Positions 25,843 through 35,788 of a stretch of DNA of 64,000 bases are shown in pieces. The notes below the pieces were generated by a model. The model saw only the letters and a program-made list of their open reading frames with translations. It made no database searches and was not told where the DNA came from. This DNA comes from Polaromonas sp. UBA5171 (GTDB taxonomy: Bacteria > Pseudomonadota > Gammaproteobacteria > Burkholderiales > Burkholderiaceae_C). The DNA lies in assembly GCA_002413395.1 (NCBI GenBank), contig DHWX01000125.1, positions 5,262 to 69,261 of the forward strand. The letters run 5' to 3'. Position numbers and translations under genes: made by a program. The stretch's first letter is position 1. Each line of letters begins with the position of its first letter.

Positions 25843-27228
25843 TTATCGAAAGAACCGCACGGCAGCGACGGCGATGGCTGCGCCATGCTCCTGCACAAAG
25901 TGGCCGGCCTGGGGCAGGATCACCGGTTCGCCGCAGTCGCGTATGTCTTTCTGCAAGGCCCGCATGACGGGCTCGCCCAGCACCGGATCCTGCGCACCGA
26001 CGACCATCAGCGTCTGCCCGCTCCAGCGCAAGCGCCAGAATTCGCGCGCCTCGCGCGAAATGGCGGCGCCATCGGAATCCGGGAATTCCGGCACCATGGC
26101 CGGAAACACCCGGGTCGCGGCGCGGTGACCTTTATCGGGAAACGGGGCGCTGTAGGCCGCGCATTCTTCAGCGCTCAGGTGCGGATTGCCGCGCGCAAAC
26201 AGCCGCGCCACATCAAATTCTGGATTGTTCGCGCACATCGCGCGCCAGGCCAGGAAACCGGCGGGCAACGGCACATCACCGCAAGCCAGTGTGGTGTTCA
26301 TGACCAGCAGACCCTGGTAGCGCTCGGCTGCGGCCATGGGCAGCGTGAGGCCAAGCAGACCACCCCAGTCCTGGACCACCAGCACGATATGGCGCAAATC
26401 CAGGCGTTCAACGAATTCGAGAAGGATTTGCCGGTGCGCACGGAAGGTATGAAAGCTGTCTTTCTTGGGTTTGTCGCTCTTGCCAAAACCGATCAGGTCA
26501 GGTGCCACCACCCGATGCCCGGCCTGCAAAAAAAATGGAATCATCTTGCGGTACAGATAGCTCCAGGCTGGATTGCCGTGCAGGCATAAATACGTGAGCT
26601 TGTCGTCACCACCGAGTCCGCCTTCGTCGAGGTAATGCAGTCGCAGCCCGGCCAGCGAAGGCAGGTCGCTCAGGTAGTTGGGCGTCCAGGGATAGTCCGG
26701 CAGCCCATCGAAAACGTTGTCAGGCGTGCGCAGCGCGTCATCGCGCAGCGGGTGGTTCATCTGGCTCACCTGGCGTTGTTCAGTGCGTCGCAACCGGAAA
26801 AAATCCCGCAGCAGCGCGCCACACTCGGCAGCCATCACCCCACCTTGCAACTCGGTCTGGTGGTTCAGTGGCGCTTGCGCAAACAGGTTGATGACGGAAC
26901 CAGCCGCGCCGGTCTTGGGATCGGGCGCGCCAAACACCACGCGCTTGAACCGAGCCTGCAGCAGGGCGCCGCTGCACATGGCGCAGGGCTCAAGCGTGAC
27001 AAACAGCTCGCAGTCATCAAGCCGGTAGTTGCCCAGTACCTGCGCCGCGGCGCGCAATGCCACAATCTCGGCGTGAGCTGTTGGGTCGCACCCGTCAATC
27101 GGTCCGTTGCGACCGCTGGCAATGACTTCACCGCGCCGCACCACCACCGCACCAACCGGAACTTCTCCCACCGCCGCAGCTTGACGGGCCTGTGCAAGGG
27201 CCGCTTGTATGAAGTCGGCATCACCCAT
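25843..27228 (-). CDS. tadA: Fusion of tRNA adenosine(34) deaminase TadA with a haloalkane dehalogenase-like alpha/beta hydrolase
   Basis: 461 residues in one frame. Residues 1-156 are TadA: HAE (52-54) and PCAMC (Cys82, Cys85) bind zinc and deaminate A34 to inosine in tRNA(Arg). Residues 157-461 resemble DhlA along their length: nucleophile Asp287 in VVQDWGG, acid Asp414, His443 in AGHFVQEHG. From memory of DhlA, the first halide Trp is kept (Trp288) and the second is replaced by Gly. A start inside the frame at 26760 has AGGTGAG four bases upstream, so the hydrolase may also be made alone. Confidence 0.85.
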   Translation of the reverse strand: MGDADFIQAALAQARQAAAVGEVPVGAVVVRRGEVIASGRNGPIDGCDPTAHAEIVALRAAAQVLGNYRLDDCELFVTLEPCAMCSGALLQARFKRVVFGAPDPKTGAAGSVINLFAQAPLNHQTELQGGVMAAECGALLRDFFRLRRTEQRQVSQMNHPLRDDALRTPDNVFDGLPDYPWTPNYLSDLPSLAGLRLHYLDEGGLGGDDKLTYLCLHGNPAWSYLYRKMIPFFLQAGHRVVAPDLIGFGKSDKPKKDSFHTFRAHRQILLEFVERLDLRHIVLVVQDWGGLLGLTLPMAAAERYQGLLVMNTTLACGDVPLPAGFLAWRAMCANNPEFDVARLFARGNPHLSAEECAAYSAPFPDKGHRAATRVFPAMVPEFPDSDGAAISREAREFWRLRWSGQTLMVVGAQDPVLGEPVMRALQKDIRDCGEPVILPQAGHFVQEHGAAIAVAAVRFFR

Positions 27229-27293
27229 GAATGCTTCTCTTTTTATAGCTTACTGCCCATGCTCTATTTGGACTAGATGAACTTTTTACTATT

Positions 27294-27503
27294 TTACTGA
27301 TCATCCGGCATGGGGCGCGACTGCTGCATCGCGCTTTCCAGCTTCTGGCGGAACTGCTGTTGGATTTGCTGGCTTTGCTGCTGGGGCGTCGAGCCCACGG
27401 CAGAGGTTGGCATCAAGGGTGCGGAGGACAACTGCTTTTTAACCAGCACGCCAACAATGACCAATACCAGCAATAGACCCACGACGCTGAACAATGCCCG
27501 CAT
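27294..27503 (-). CDS. Small single-helix membrane protein of unknown function
   Basis: 69 residues. The first 22 form one hydrophobic helix (LFSVVGLLLVLVIVGVLV) followed by a Gln-rich, soluble tail (STPQQQSQQIQQQF). Its start is one base after the paiB stop, so the two are probably co-transcribed. The family is not recognised. Confidence 0.65.
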   Translation of the reverse strand: MRALFSVVGLLLVLVIVGVLVKKQLSSAPLMPTSAVGSTPQQQSQQIQQQFRQKLESAMQQSRPMPDDQ

Positions 27504-27504
27504 G

Positions 27505-28161
27505 TCAATTCTCCTTGCCGGGTTGAGGTGTCGGGCTCATTCCCAGCCGATCCATCCATGCGGCCAGCGCGCACTCATTTTCAGTGCCAGCGGCATAGAG
27601 GGCTTTCATCACGCCAAAGGACTCGGGTCGGTGCTGGTTGATTTTGAGCTTGCACTGCAGGTCGGTCACCCGTAGCTCAAACGCAACAATGCCTGCCAGC
27701 ATTTTCTGGACAAACTCTTCATCCAGGCCGCGCCACTGTTCGGCATAGGTCGGCTCGTGGTCCGAGATCAGTTTTTTAAGCAGCTGGTCCTTGGCCAGCG
27801 GCTCTTGAATCAAGCTGGCCTGCACGGTGCAATGCACGGCCAGGTAGTTCCAGCTTGGCACCCGCGCCAGGTCAGGATAGACCTTGGGCGACAGATAGGC
27901 ATGTGGCCCGAGAAAAGTCACCACGGCCTGCGAGCGCGTTTGTAAATGACGCCAATGCGGATTGGCTTTGGCGACATGGCCCAGCAACATCCATTGAGCC
28001 TGTTCCGGGCCTTCCTGCGCACCTTGCTCCAGATGCAGCGGCAGATGGGTCACATAAGGAAGGCCCGCATCATCCACGCTGATCAGACTGGCAAAGGGGT
28101 ACTCTTTAATCAGCGCGGCGGCCTGCGCGTGATCGCCTTTGAATTGGGGTGGGAGGTACAT
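27505..28161 (-). CDS. PaiB-type FMN-binding negative transcriptional regulator
   Basis: 218 residues from MYLPPQF, the usual start of the family; an ATG four codons upstream is also open. It has the split-barrel FMN fold, with the segments FASLISVDDAGLPYVTHLP and VPSWNYLAVHCTV. In Bacillus PaiB represses sporulation and protease genes; in Proteobacteria the role is uncertain and a flavin-dependent function is equally possible. Confidence 0.85.
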   Translation of the reverse strand: MYLPPQFKGDHAQAAALIKEYPFASLISVDDAGLPYVTHLPLHLEQGAQEGPEQAQWMLLGHVAKANPHWRHLQTRSQAVVTFLGPHAYLSPKVYPDLARVPSWNYLAVHCTVQASLIQEPLAKDQLLKKLISDHEPTYAEQWRGLDEEFVQKMLAGIVAFELRVTDLQCKLKINQHRPESFGVMKALYAAGTENECALAAWMDRLGMSPTPQPGKEN

Positions 28162-28191
28162 GGCCTGAAGCATAGACCAAAAACAGGAGCT

Positions 28192-29205
28192 TCAAACCTT
28201 GGTCGCTGCCAGTGCAAAGGCCCACAAGCCTTCCGGGGTCGCGGCTGGGCCCATTTCAGTCAGCCATGCCACCTGCACCGACAGGGAAATTTCAAGCCTG
28301 AGTTTGCTGCCCGGCAGATCCACGGTGGCGTTGGGGGAAGTCAACCGGGAAAGCTCTTGCTCCAGCAGCAGCGGCGAAACGCAAGGGACCAGTGCACAGA
28401 AGTCCTGCGACCCGAGACGCGCCAGTGCGCCCTGCAGCGGCAGGCGCTGGCGCAGCACCTGCGCGAGCAATTGCATGACAACATCCTGACTGGAGGAGTT
28501 TGCGGCGGTCACCGCTTGCAAATTATTGACATGCAGGTGACAAACCGCCAGGTCGGTTCCATTAACGCGGGCATCGTTGAAACCCAACGCCAGCAGTTCC
28601 CGAAAGCCCCGGATATTCCAGCAACCGGTCAGCGGATCCAGCGCACCCTTGCGCTGGAGGGCACTCAGGCGCATCAGCAGCCTGTTTTGCAGGCTCGACA
28701 GGACATTGACCTTGAGCTCAGTCTCGGTCATATGGGCCAGATCACTGAGCGCCTCAAAGTCTTCAGCACCATAGGTGCGCGGCATCGTGTCCATCACGCA
28801 CAGTGCGCCGACCGTCACCCCGGCTGCAATTTCAAGCGGCCAGCCGAGGTAAGACCGGATGCCCGGCGGCCCGATTACCAGCGGATTATCCGAAAAATTG
28901 GGGTCACGCCAGGTATCGGGAACGAAAAAAGGCCGGCTAAAGGCGACCAAATGGCCACAAAATGAAATGTCGCGCGGCGTGTGTGCCACTTCAAGGCCCT
29001 GCACGGAGCGGAACCACTGCTCATCCTGCTCAACGATGGAAATCAGGGCCATCGGCACCTGCAGCAGGCGCTTGGCGGTTCGGGTAATCCTGTCGAAGCG
29101 CTCTTCGCGCGGCGCATAGGCGCAATTGGCCGAACGCAGGGCGTACAAGCGCGCAATATCGTTTTCAGGAATGGGAGCGGCCAGCATGGGACAAGTATCA
29201 ATCAA
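28192..29205 (-). CDS. GAF-domain protein with a degenerate GGDEF domain
   Basis: 337 residues. The GAF domain spans about 30-165 and contains the frequent phrase RDISFCGH. The C-terminal part starts like a diguanylate cyclase (LDPLTGCWNIRGF) but the GGDEF signature reads GSQDF and the substrate-binding Asp/Asn positions are altered. It is therefore more likely a sensor or partner protein than a c-di-GMP synthase. Confidence 0.75.
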   Translation of the reverse strand: MIDTCPMLAAPIPENDIARLYALRSANCAYAPREERFDRITRTAKRLLQVPMALISIVEQDEQWFRSVQGLEVAHTPRDISFCGHLVAFSRPFFVPDTWRDPNFSDNPLVIGPPGIRSYLGWPLEIAAGVTVGALCVMDTMPRTYGAEDFEALSDLAHMTETELKVNVLSSLQNRLLMRLSALQRKGALDPLTGCWNIRGFRELLALGFNDARVNGTDLAVCHLHVNNLQAVTAANSSSQDVVMQLLAQVLRQRLPLQGALARLGSQDFCALVPCVSPLLLEQELSRLTSPNATVDLPGSKLRLEISLSVQVAWLTEMGPAATPEGLWAFALAATKV

Positions 29206-29263
29206 ATGACAATTCCAGTCACTTTCCGAGCTTACTCGGTCCCCGCGCTATTTGGCGCTACCC

Positions 29264-30886
29264 CTACTCCCACTCGATTGTTGCCGGCGGTTTGCTGCTC
29301 ACGTCGTAAGTGACGCGGTTGATGCCGCGCACTTCGTTGATGATGCGGCCCGAGACCTTTTTGAGCAGTGCGTAGGGCAGCTCGGCCCAGTCGGCCGTCA
29401 TAAAATCGCTGGTTTGCACTGCGCGCAGCGCCACCACGTACTCGTAGGTGCGGCCATCACCCATCACGCCCACGCTTTTCACTGGCAAAAATACCGTGAA
29501 CGCCTGACTGGTCAGCTCATACCAGGTTTTGCCCGTCGCAGGGTCCTTGAAGTTGTGCAGCTCTTCGATAAAGATCGCGTCGGCCCGGCGCAGCAAATCT
29601 GCGTACTCTTTCTTGACTTCGCCAAGAATACGCACCCCCAGACCTGGTCCAGGGAAGGGATGGCGATAGACCATGTCATGCGGCAAACCGAGCGCCACGC
29701 CCAGCTCACGCACTTCATCTTTAAATAGCTCGCGCAAGGGTTCCAGCAGCTTGAGCCCGAGTTGCTCGGGCAGGCCGCCCACGTTGTGGTGACTCTTGAT
29801 GGAAACCGCTTTTTTGCTTTTGGCGCCGCCCGACTCGATCACGTCAGGGTAAATTGTTCCTTGGGCCAGCCATTTCGCGCCTTTGTAGGCACCGTCCAGG
29901 CCAGCCTTAAGCCGCGCCGCTTCCGCCTTGAACACCTCGACAAACTCGCGACCAATAATCTTGCGCTTGGCCTCGGGGTCGCTCACGCCGGCGAGGTGAC
30001 CCAAAAACTGGTCCGCGGCATCGACACGGATCACCCTGGCGTGCAGCTTGCCGACAAACATGTCCATCACCATGTCGCCTTCGTTCAGGCGCAGCAGGCC
30101 ATGATCGACAAACACGCAGGTGAGCTGCTCGCCAATGGCGCGGTGAATCAGTGCCGCTGCAACCGAAGAATCGACGCCGCCCGACAAGCCGAGAATGACC
30201 TCTTCGTCGCCGACCTGCTGGCGAATTTTTTCGACGGCTTCACTGACGTAGTCACCCATGACCCAGTCAGGGCGCGCACCGCAGATATCCAGCACAAAGC
30301 GCTCCAGAATGGCCTTGCCCTGGGTGGTGTGCGTGACTTCGGGGTGAAACTGCACGGCGTAATACTTGCGTTCTTCGTCGGCCATGCCGGCAATCGGGCA
30401 GGACTCGGTGGACGCCATGAGCTTGAAGCCGGGCGGCATTTCGGTCACGCTGTCGCCATGGCTCATCCAGACGTTGAGCATGCCGTGACCTTCGGGTGTG
30501 GCGAAGTCCTGGATACCATCAAAAAGCCGGGTGTGGCCGCGCACCCGCACCGCAGCGTGACCGAATTCGCGCTTGTGTCCGCCTTCGACCTTGCCGCCGA
30601 GCATGGCGGCGATCGCGTACATGCCAAAGCAGATGCCAAGCACCGGAATGCCCAGTTCAAACACCGCCTGCGGCGCACGCAGCGTTTCGTCTTCCCACAG
30701 GCTGGCGTGGCTGCCAGAAAGAATCACACCTTTTAAATTTCCATCTTTGGCATAGTCGCGCACCCAGTCGTCTGTTACATCGCAGGGATGGACTTCGCAA
30801 AATACGCGCGCTTCGCGAATGCGGCGGGCAATCAGCTGGGTAACCTGGGAGCCAAAATCGAGGATAAGGATTTTCTGATGAGACAT
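29264..30886 (-). CDS. guaA: GMP synthase (glutamine-hydrolysing)
   Basis: 540 residues. The N-terminal class I amidotransferase has the catalytic Cys in GICFGMYA and His/Glu in FHPEV. The ATP pyrophosphatase domain has the PP-loop [10 protein letters not shown]. The C-terminal dimer domain ends in PPATIEWE. It converts XMP to GMP. I use the ATG at 30886 ([12 protein letters not shown]); the same frame stays open a further 191 codons upstream but that part is repeat and antisense guaB DNA. It follows guaB in the same direction. Confidence 0.96.
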   Translation of the reverse strand: MSHQKILILDFGSQVTQLIARRIREARVFCEVHPCDVTDDWVRDYAKDGNLKGVILSGSHASLWEDETLRAPQAVFELGIPVLGICFGMYAIAAMLGGKVEGGHKREFGHAAVRVRGHTRLFDGIQDFATPEGHGMLNVWMSHGDSVTEMPPGFKLMASTESCPIAGMADEERKYYAVQFHPEVTHTTQGKAILERFVLDICGARPDWVMGDYVSEAVEKIRQQVGDEEVILGLSGGVDSSVAAALIHRAIGEQLTCVFVDHGLLRLNEGDMVMDMFVGKLHARVIRVDAADQFLGHLAGVSDPEAKRKIIGREFVEVFKAEAARLKAGLDGAYKGAKWLAQGTIYPDVIESGGAKSKKAVSIKSHHNVGGLPEQLGLKLLEPLRELFKDEVRELGVALGLPHDMVYRHPFPGPGLGVRILGEVKKEYADLLRRADAIFIEELHNFKDPATGKTWYELTSQAFTVFLPVKSVGVMGDGRTYEYVVALRAVQTSDFMTADWAELPYALLKKVSGRIINEVRGINRVTYDVSSKPPATIEWE

Positions 30887-30904
30887 AGAGTTAGCTGGCT
30901 CGTA

Positions 30905-31068
30905 GCGGTAGCGCCGGGCCGACCCAAGCAGGTTCAGCCCCTTCGGAGGGAAGCGCAGTACACGAAGTGACAAGCGTGGGGGCCCGCTTCGCCGCCGGGG
31001 CGTTCCAAAGCGAAGTAGCCCCCTCGGGGAGCAGAGAGCTACACAAAGTGAGCGAACGTGGGGGCACC
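30905..31068 (-). repeat. Dispersed GC-rich repeat, two tandem copies (copies 2 and 3) between guaB and guaA
   Basis: Read on the minus strand, both copies run CCCCCACG, then CACTT-GTGTA, then a C/G core (CCCCGAGGGGGCT or CCTCCGAAGGGGCT), then GGnnCGnCCCGGCG. The two copies are divergent from each other, indicating an old duplication. They fill most of the 187-base gap between guaB and guaA. Confidence 0.7.
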
Positions 31069-31073
31069 ATCTA

Positions 31074-32543
31074 TTATTCTGCCCGGTAGTTCGGCGCTTC
31101 CTTGGTGATCTGCACGTCATGGACATGGCTTTCGCGGATGCCGGCGCTGGTGATCTCGACAAACTCGGCCTTGTTGCGCATGTCTTCAATGGTGGCGCAG
31201 CCGCAATAACCCATGCTGGCCCGCAAGCCGCCAGCCATCTGGTAAACGATGGTGACCATCGAGCCCTTGTAGGGAACGCGGCCCTCAATGCCTTCAGGCA
31301 CCAGCTTGTCGGCATTCGGGTTGCCGGTACTCGACTCCTGAAAGTAGCGGTCGGCACTGCCCTGCTGCATGGCTCCGATGCTGCCCATGCCGCGGTAGCT
31401 CTTATAGCTTCGGCCCTGGTACAAAATGACTTCGCCGGGCGCCTCTTCGGTGCCGGCAAACATGCCGCCCATCATCACGGTGCTGGCACCGGCGGCGATA
31501 GCCTTGGCAATGTCGCCGCTGTAGCGAACGCCACCGTCGGCAATCAGCGGAACGCCGCTGCCACGCAGGGCCATTGCGACACTGTCAATCGCCATAATCT
31601 GCGGCACCCCCACGCCCGCGACGATGCGGGTGGTGCAGATACTGCCTGGGCCAATGCCAACTTTTACTGCGTCGGCCCCGGCCTCTACCAGCGCCAATGC
31701 GGCGGCACCGGTGGCAATATTGCCGCCTATCACGTCGATCTGCGGATAATTCTTCTTGACCCAGCGCACACGCTCAATGACGCCATGGCTGTGGCCATGG
31801 GCCGTATCAACCACGATGGCATCCACGCCAGCCCGGACCAGCGCTTCGACGCGCTCTTCCGTCCCTTCGCCAACGCCGACCGCGGCACCCACGCGCAGGC
31901 GGCCCGAGGCGTCGCGTGCGGCATTGGGAAAATTGGTTTGCTTGGTAATGTCCTTGACCGTGATCAGACCTTTGAGTTCAAAGTCGTCGTTGACCACCAG
32001 CACGCGTTCGAGCTTGTATTTGTTGAGCAGGGCCTTGGCTTCAGCGGCAGAAGTGCCCTCCTTGACTGTGATCAGTTTTTCGCGCGGCGTCATGATCTGG
32101 TGAGCCTTGACGTCGTAACGGGTTTCAAAGCGCAGGTCGCGACTGGTCACGATGCCTACCACTTTGCCACCGTCACACACCGGAAAACCAGAGATGCCGA
32201 GTTGCTCGGACAGCTCAAGAATCTGCAACACGGTGTGCTCCGGCGTGATGACCACGGGATCGCGGACCACGCCTGACTCGTAGCGCTTGACCTTGGCCAC
32301 CTGGGCAGCCTGCTGCTGCGGTGTCAGATTTTTATGAATGATGCCAATGCCGCCTTCCTGGGCGATGGCAATCGCCAGCCGACCTTCGGTCACCGTATCC
32401 ATGGCGGCCGATACAAGCGGCAGGTTCAACTGAATATTTCGGGAAAACTGGGTGGAGAGCGAGGCGTCCTTGGGCAGGACCTGGGAGAACGCTGGCACCA
32501 ATAACACGTCGTCGAAGGTGAGCGCTTTGCCGAGTAGGCGCAT
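31074..32543 (-). CDS. guaB: IMP dehydrogenase
   Basis: 489 residues. The TIM barrel is split by a CBS pair (about 95-205). The active-site loop [11 protein letters not shown] holds the catalytic Cys, and the flap region contains [10 protein letters not shown]. It oxidises IMP to XMP and feeds guaA downstream. The start at 32543 is supported by GGAG 8 bases before the ATG; the frame is open for 32 more codons upstream without family sequence. Confidence 0.96.
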   Translation of the reverse strand: MRLLGKALTFDDVLLVPAFSQVLPKDASLSTQFSRNIQLNLPLVSAAMDTVTEGRLAIAIAQEGGIGIIHKNLTPQQQAAQVAKVKRYESGVVRDPVVITPEHTVLQILELSEQLGISGFPVCDGGKVVGIVTSRDLRFETRYDVKAHQIMTPREKLITVKEGTSAAEAKALLNKYKLERVLVVNDDFELKGLITVKDITKQTNFPNAARDASGRLRVGAAVGVGEGTEERVEALVRAGVDAIVVDTAHGHSHGVIERVRWVKKNYPQIDVIGGNIATGAAALALVEAGADAVKVGIGPGSICTTRIVAGVGVPQIMAIDSVAMALRGSGVPLIADGGVRYSGDIAKAIAAGASTVMMGGMFAGTEEAPGEVILYQGRSYKSYRGMGSIGAMQQGSADRYFQESSTGNPNADKLVPEGIEGRVPYKGSMVTIVYQMAGGLRASMGYCGCATIEDMRNKAEFVEITSAGIRESHVHDVQITKEAPNYRAE

Positions 32544-32692
32544 AGGGAAAGCTCCAAATGGCCGATTGTAACCTTGCCGCCTGAACCCGCCGCGCCTGCT
32601 GCCGACCCGCGGGCGTTGCACCCAGAATGCAAAAAGCATGCTTTACCACCCGCTTTGCGGGAAATTGCATCGCCCCGCGCTACACTGGCGAA

Positions 32693-33226
32693 ATGGACTT
32701 CAAACTCGCGTCAAGAACCCTTGTTTTGACCCTCGTTGGTGGGTTATTTTCCCTCACCGCGATGGCCCAATGGCAATGGATCGACAAGGATGGCCGCAAG
32801 GTCTTCAGCGACCGTGCGCCACCCACCGACATTCAGGAAAAAAACATCCTCAAACGCCCTGGTCGAACCAATCAGTTGCCGATTACGTTGGCCGGTGAGA
32901 GCATGGCCAATTCCCCCGCCAAAGCAGCCTCCGCCCCATTGTTCACAGCCAGCGCTCCCAGGTTGTCAGGCAAGGACGCACAACTTGAAGCGAAGAAAAA
33001 ACAGGCCGAAGAGGAAGAAGCCACCCAAAGAAAAGTGGAAGAAGAAAAACAGGCAAAAGCCAGAGCCGACAACTGCGACCGCGCCAAAAAAGGTCTGGCC
33101 AGCTTTCAGTCGGGCGTCCGGATTTCCGTTATCAACGCCACGGGCGAGCGCGAGTTCATGGATGACAATGCCCGTGCGGCAGAGACAAAGCGCCTTCAGG
33201 GTATCGCAGACAGCGACTGCAAATAA
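32693..33226 (+). CDS. Exported DUF4124-type protein
   Basis: 177 residues with a signal peptide cut near AMA-QW. It contains the DUF4124 start WQWIDKDGRKVFSDRAPP and a Lys/Glu-rich coiled stretch (100-130). It is a periplasmic protein of unknown role, common in betaproteobacteria beside guaB. It is divergent from guaB across 149 bases. Confidence 0.8.
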   Translation: MDFKLASRTLVLTLVGGLFSLTAMAQWQWIDKDGRKVFSDRAPPTDIQEKNILKRPGRTNQLPITLAGESMANSPAKAASAPLFTASAPRLSGKDAQLEAKKKQAEEEEATQRKVEEEKQAKARADNCDRAKKGLASFQSGVRISVINATGEREFMDDNARAAETKRLQGIADSDCK

Positions 33227-33253
33227 GCTCTGGCGCAGGCAAGCGATGTCGCT

Positions 33254-33583
33254 TCAGTACCCGGCTTTGGCCCCAGCGCGAGTTCTGGTGAACAAACCGG
33301 CTGTTTTCACACCCTGGCGGTTAAACCGTTCGCGCCGCGCAACTTTGGGATCCACCTGCAAACCACGGTAAATTTCCACCCGGTCCAAGTTGTTCAGCAC
33401 ATGCGTCAACCCGTTCTTTTGGCCCCAAATTCCAGTCTTCAGACAGGCCGCCTGCAATTCCGGAAATTCCTTAAGCACACCGCACGCCGAAATCGCCTGC
33501 GCGACCGTGCTGCCCAAAGCAAGCTCCATCACCCATTCACAAACCCGCCGGGGTCCGGGCGAATAGACCAGAGATATTTTCAC
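33254..33583 (-). CDS. RnfH family ubiquitin-like protein
   Basis: 109 residues with the RnfH/UPF0125 core KISLVYSPGPRRVCEW and LNNLDRVEIYRGLQVDPK. The function is unknown; in many Proteobacteria it is next to ratA and smpB, as here. I prefer GTG at 33583, preceded by AAGGTGGG; a TTG at 33601 overlapping the ratA stop is possible. Confidence 0.8.
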   Translation of the reverse strand: MKISLVYSPGPRRVCEWVMELALGSTVAQAISACGVLKEFPELQAACLKTGIWGQKNGLTHVLNNLDRVEIYRGLQVDPKVARRERFNRQGVKTAGLFTRTRAGAKAGY

Positions 33584-33597
33584 GAAGTCACCCACCT

Positions 33598-34044
33598 TCA
33601 ACCCTCGCCATAAACCTGAGACGCCCGTTTGACAAAGGCATCGACCAGGCTGCCAGCAATCCTGTCAAACACCGGTCCGACCAGCGCCGCCAGCGCCACA
33701 TTGTCGAAGCCATAACGCAAGACGAGCTCGACCTTGCAGGCACGCTGGGTGCCATCGCCCAGCGGGTAAAAGTGCCAGTCGCCATCCAGCCTTGAAAACG
33801 GCCCATCAACCAGTTTGAGACTGACGCGGCGGTCTTTTTCGTGGACGTTGCGCGTGGTGAAGCTTTGCGTCAGTCCAGCAATGGACAGACCCACCTCGGC
33901 CGTCATGCCCAGTTCGGTTTCTTCAAGGACCGAGGCCCGGTTGCACCAGGGCAAAAACTGCGGATAGCTGGCCACATCGGTGACCAGCGAAAACATTTCC
34001 GCGGCGCTGTACCAGATGAGGACGGACTTGTGAACGGTTTTCAT
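33598..34044 (-). CDS. ratA: Type II RatA/Coq10-like START-domain protein
   Basis: 148 residues with the SRPBCC/START lipid-binding fold, starting [20 protein letters not shown] and including YPQFLPWC. In E. coli RatA is linked to ribosome association; relatives (Coq10) bind ubiquinone. It is divergent from smpB with 54 bases between, the typical smpB-ratA-rnfH arrangement. Confidence 0.87.
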   Translation of the reverse strand: MKTVHKSVLIWYSAAEMFSLVTDVASYPQFLPWCNRASVLEETELGMTAEVGLSIAGLTQSFTTRNVHEKDRRVSLKLVDGPFSRLDGDWHFYPLGDGTQRACKVELVLRYGFDNVALAALVGPVFDRIAGSLVDAFVKRASQVYGEG

Positions 34045-34098
34045 ACAATCGTTGATTCGGCTGATTGTATTAGTCCCCACCGCCCTTACCTCTTAGCC

Positions 34099-34632
34099 AT
34101 GGCCACTAAAGAAGCATCCTCCTCCAAAAAATCAGCCGCGGCCTCATCCGGCAAAACTTCCGCGAAGGCCGCAGCTGCGGCCGTACGCATTGCCGACAAC
34201 AAAAAAGCCACTTTCAACTACCAGATTGAAGAACGCTTTGAGGCCGGCATGGTGCTCGAAGGCTGGGAAGTGAAATCCGTGCGCGAAGGCAAGGTGCAGC
34301 TCACTGACGGCTATGTGGTGATCCGCAACGGCGAGCTCTTCCTTATCGGTTGCCAGATCAATCCGCTGGGCACCGCCTCGACCCACGTCCGCCCGGATGC
34401 CGTGCGGACCAAGAAGCTGCTGATGCACAAGGACGAAATTCGCCGGCTGATTGGCAAGGTCGAGCAAAAGGGTTTCACCCTGGTGCCGCTGAACATGCAC
34501 TGGAAGGCGGGCAAGGTGAAGTGCGAGATTGGTCTGGCCAAGGGCAAGGGCGAGCATGACAAGCGCAACACCATCAAGGACCGCGAAGGCAAACGCGAGG
34601 TCGAACGCGTCATGAAATCCAGAAACCGCTGA
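34099..34632 (+). CDS. smpB: SsrA-binding protein SmpB
   Basis: 177 residues. SmpB binds tmRNA and guides trans-translation on stalled ribosomes. The OB core begins at [24 protein letters not shown] and the C-terminal basic tail includes [15 protein letters not shown]. An Ala/Ser/Lys-rich extension of about 28 residues precedes the core, common in Comamonadaceae. The tmRNA gene itself is not in the window. Confidence 0.95.
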   Translation: MATKEASSSKKSAAASSGKTSAKAAAAAVRIADNKKATFNYQIEERFEAGMVLEGWEVKSVREGKVQLTDGYVVIRNGELFLIGCQINPLGTASTHVRPDAVRTKKLLMHKDEIRRLIGKVEQKGFTLVPLNMHWKAGKVKCEIGLAKGKGEHDKRNTIKDREGKREVERVMKSRNR

Positions 34633-34642
34633 GGAACACTGG

Positions 34643-35788
34643 CTACAAGCCGTGCATCGGGTGCGCCTCGGCGGACCAGGGACTTTCAAAGAACGCTGCC
34701 ACCATGGCGGGCGTCACTTCCTCGATGTGCGCCGGCTTCCAGCGTGGTTTGTAGTCCTTGTCAATGGCCAGTGCGCGGATGCCTTCAACCGCCTCGCTCC
34801 GCGTGCCGGGTTGCACATGAAAGCAGTGGTGCATCATGCAGCGTTCCATGCGCAACTCATCGGCCAACGTCATGGTGCGGGCGCGGCGAATCTGCTCCAG
34901 CGTTACATGCAACATCAGGGGCGAGCGCTTGCGTAAGGTGGCCGCCACCCGGTGCGACCAGTCACTGCTTGCTGCTTCCAGCGCCTTGACTATCTGCGTC
35001 ATCGAAGGCTGCGAAAAGTATTCATCCAATTCAGCTTCAGCCAAATACGCCCCCCCACTATCAGCCCCCAAATGCGCAGCAATCCAGGCATCCACTTCCG
35101 CGCCATCCCGAAAAGTGCAGCCTGCCAGCGCGTCCCATAGCGCAGGTAAACGGGCCGCCTCCAGCCTGACATCTGCCAGGCCAAAGCGGATGGCGTCGTC
35201 GGCACCGATGATGTCACCGGTCAGCGCCAGGTACTCGCCAACATGACCCGGGCAATGGCTCAGGAAATAACCACCGCCAACATCGGGGAACAACCCGATG
35301 TTGGTCTCTGGCATGGCCATCTTGGTGTGCTCGGTGACGATGCGAACGCTGGCACCCTGGCCAATACCCATGCCGCCACCCATAACAATACCGTCCATGA
35401 AAGCAATGAAGGGTTTTGAATAGCTGTGAATCAGGTGGTTGAGGGTGTATTCCGTGGTGAAAAAATCGTCCAGCGCCGGGTCTGCAGCCAATGCGGCCTG
35501 ATGAAAAAAACGGATATCGCCGCCAGCGCAAAAACCACCAAAAAGGCTCTCCGGGCTGCCCGGGCGACCCACCTTGTTGGTGCCGCGAATCGCCACGACC
35601 TGCACCGCCGGATCATCGCGCCAGCTCCGCAGAGTGGCCAGCAGTTCGCGCACCATCGGCAGCGACAGCGCATTGAGTGCCTTGGGCCGATTCAGGGTCA
35701 TCAGCCCGACGCTGCCGCGCCGCTGCACAACCAGTTCGCTTTTTATCTCAGTATTGACAGCCTCTACATGCACGATCTTCGCCTCCAT
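34643..35788 (-). CDS. Enoyl-CoA hydratase/isomerase family protein, probable 3-hydroxyisobutyryl-CoA hydrolase
   Basis: 381 residues. The crotonase oxyanion segments are GGFCAGGDIRFF and GIVMGGGMGIGQG. The block MPETNIGLFPDVGGGYFLS and the length of about 380 point to HIBYL-CoA hydrolases of valine breakdown rather than to 260-residue hydratases. Its start overlaps the end of the EamA gene by 25 bases, so the two form one transcript. Confidence 0.84.
   Translation of the reverse strand: MEAKIVHVEAVNTEIKSELVVQRRGSVGLMTLNRPKALNALSLPMVRELLATLRSWRDDPAVQVVAIRGTNKVGRPGSPESLFGGFCAGGDIRFFHQAALAADPALDDFFTTEYTLNHLIHSYSKPFIAFMDGIVMGGGMGIGQGASVRIVTEHTKMAMPETNIGLFPDVGGGYFLSHCPGHVGEYLALTGDIIGADDAIRFGLADVRLEAARLPALWDALAGCTFRDGAEVDAWIAAHLGADSGGAYLAEAELDEYFSQPSMTQIVKALEAASSDWSHRVAATLRKRSPLMLHVTLEQIRRARTMTLADELRMERCMMHHCFHVQPGTRSEAVEGIRALAIDKDYKPRWKPAHIEEVTPAMVAAFFESPWSAEAHPMHGL

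Noticed and set aside
29762..30736. 324-codon plus-strand frame
   Set aside because: Antisense to guaA, which is unmistakable.
30887..31459. 191-residue N-terminal extension of guaA
   Set aside because: It is open only because of repeat and antisense guaB sequence; GuaA proteins start at [12 protein letters not shown].
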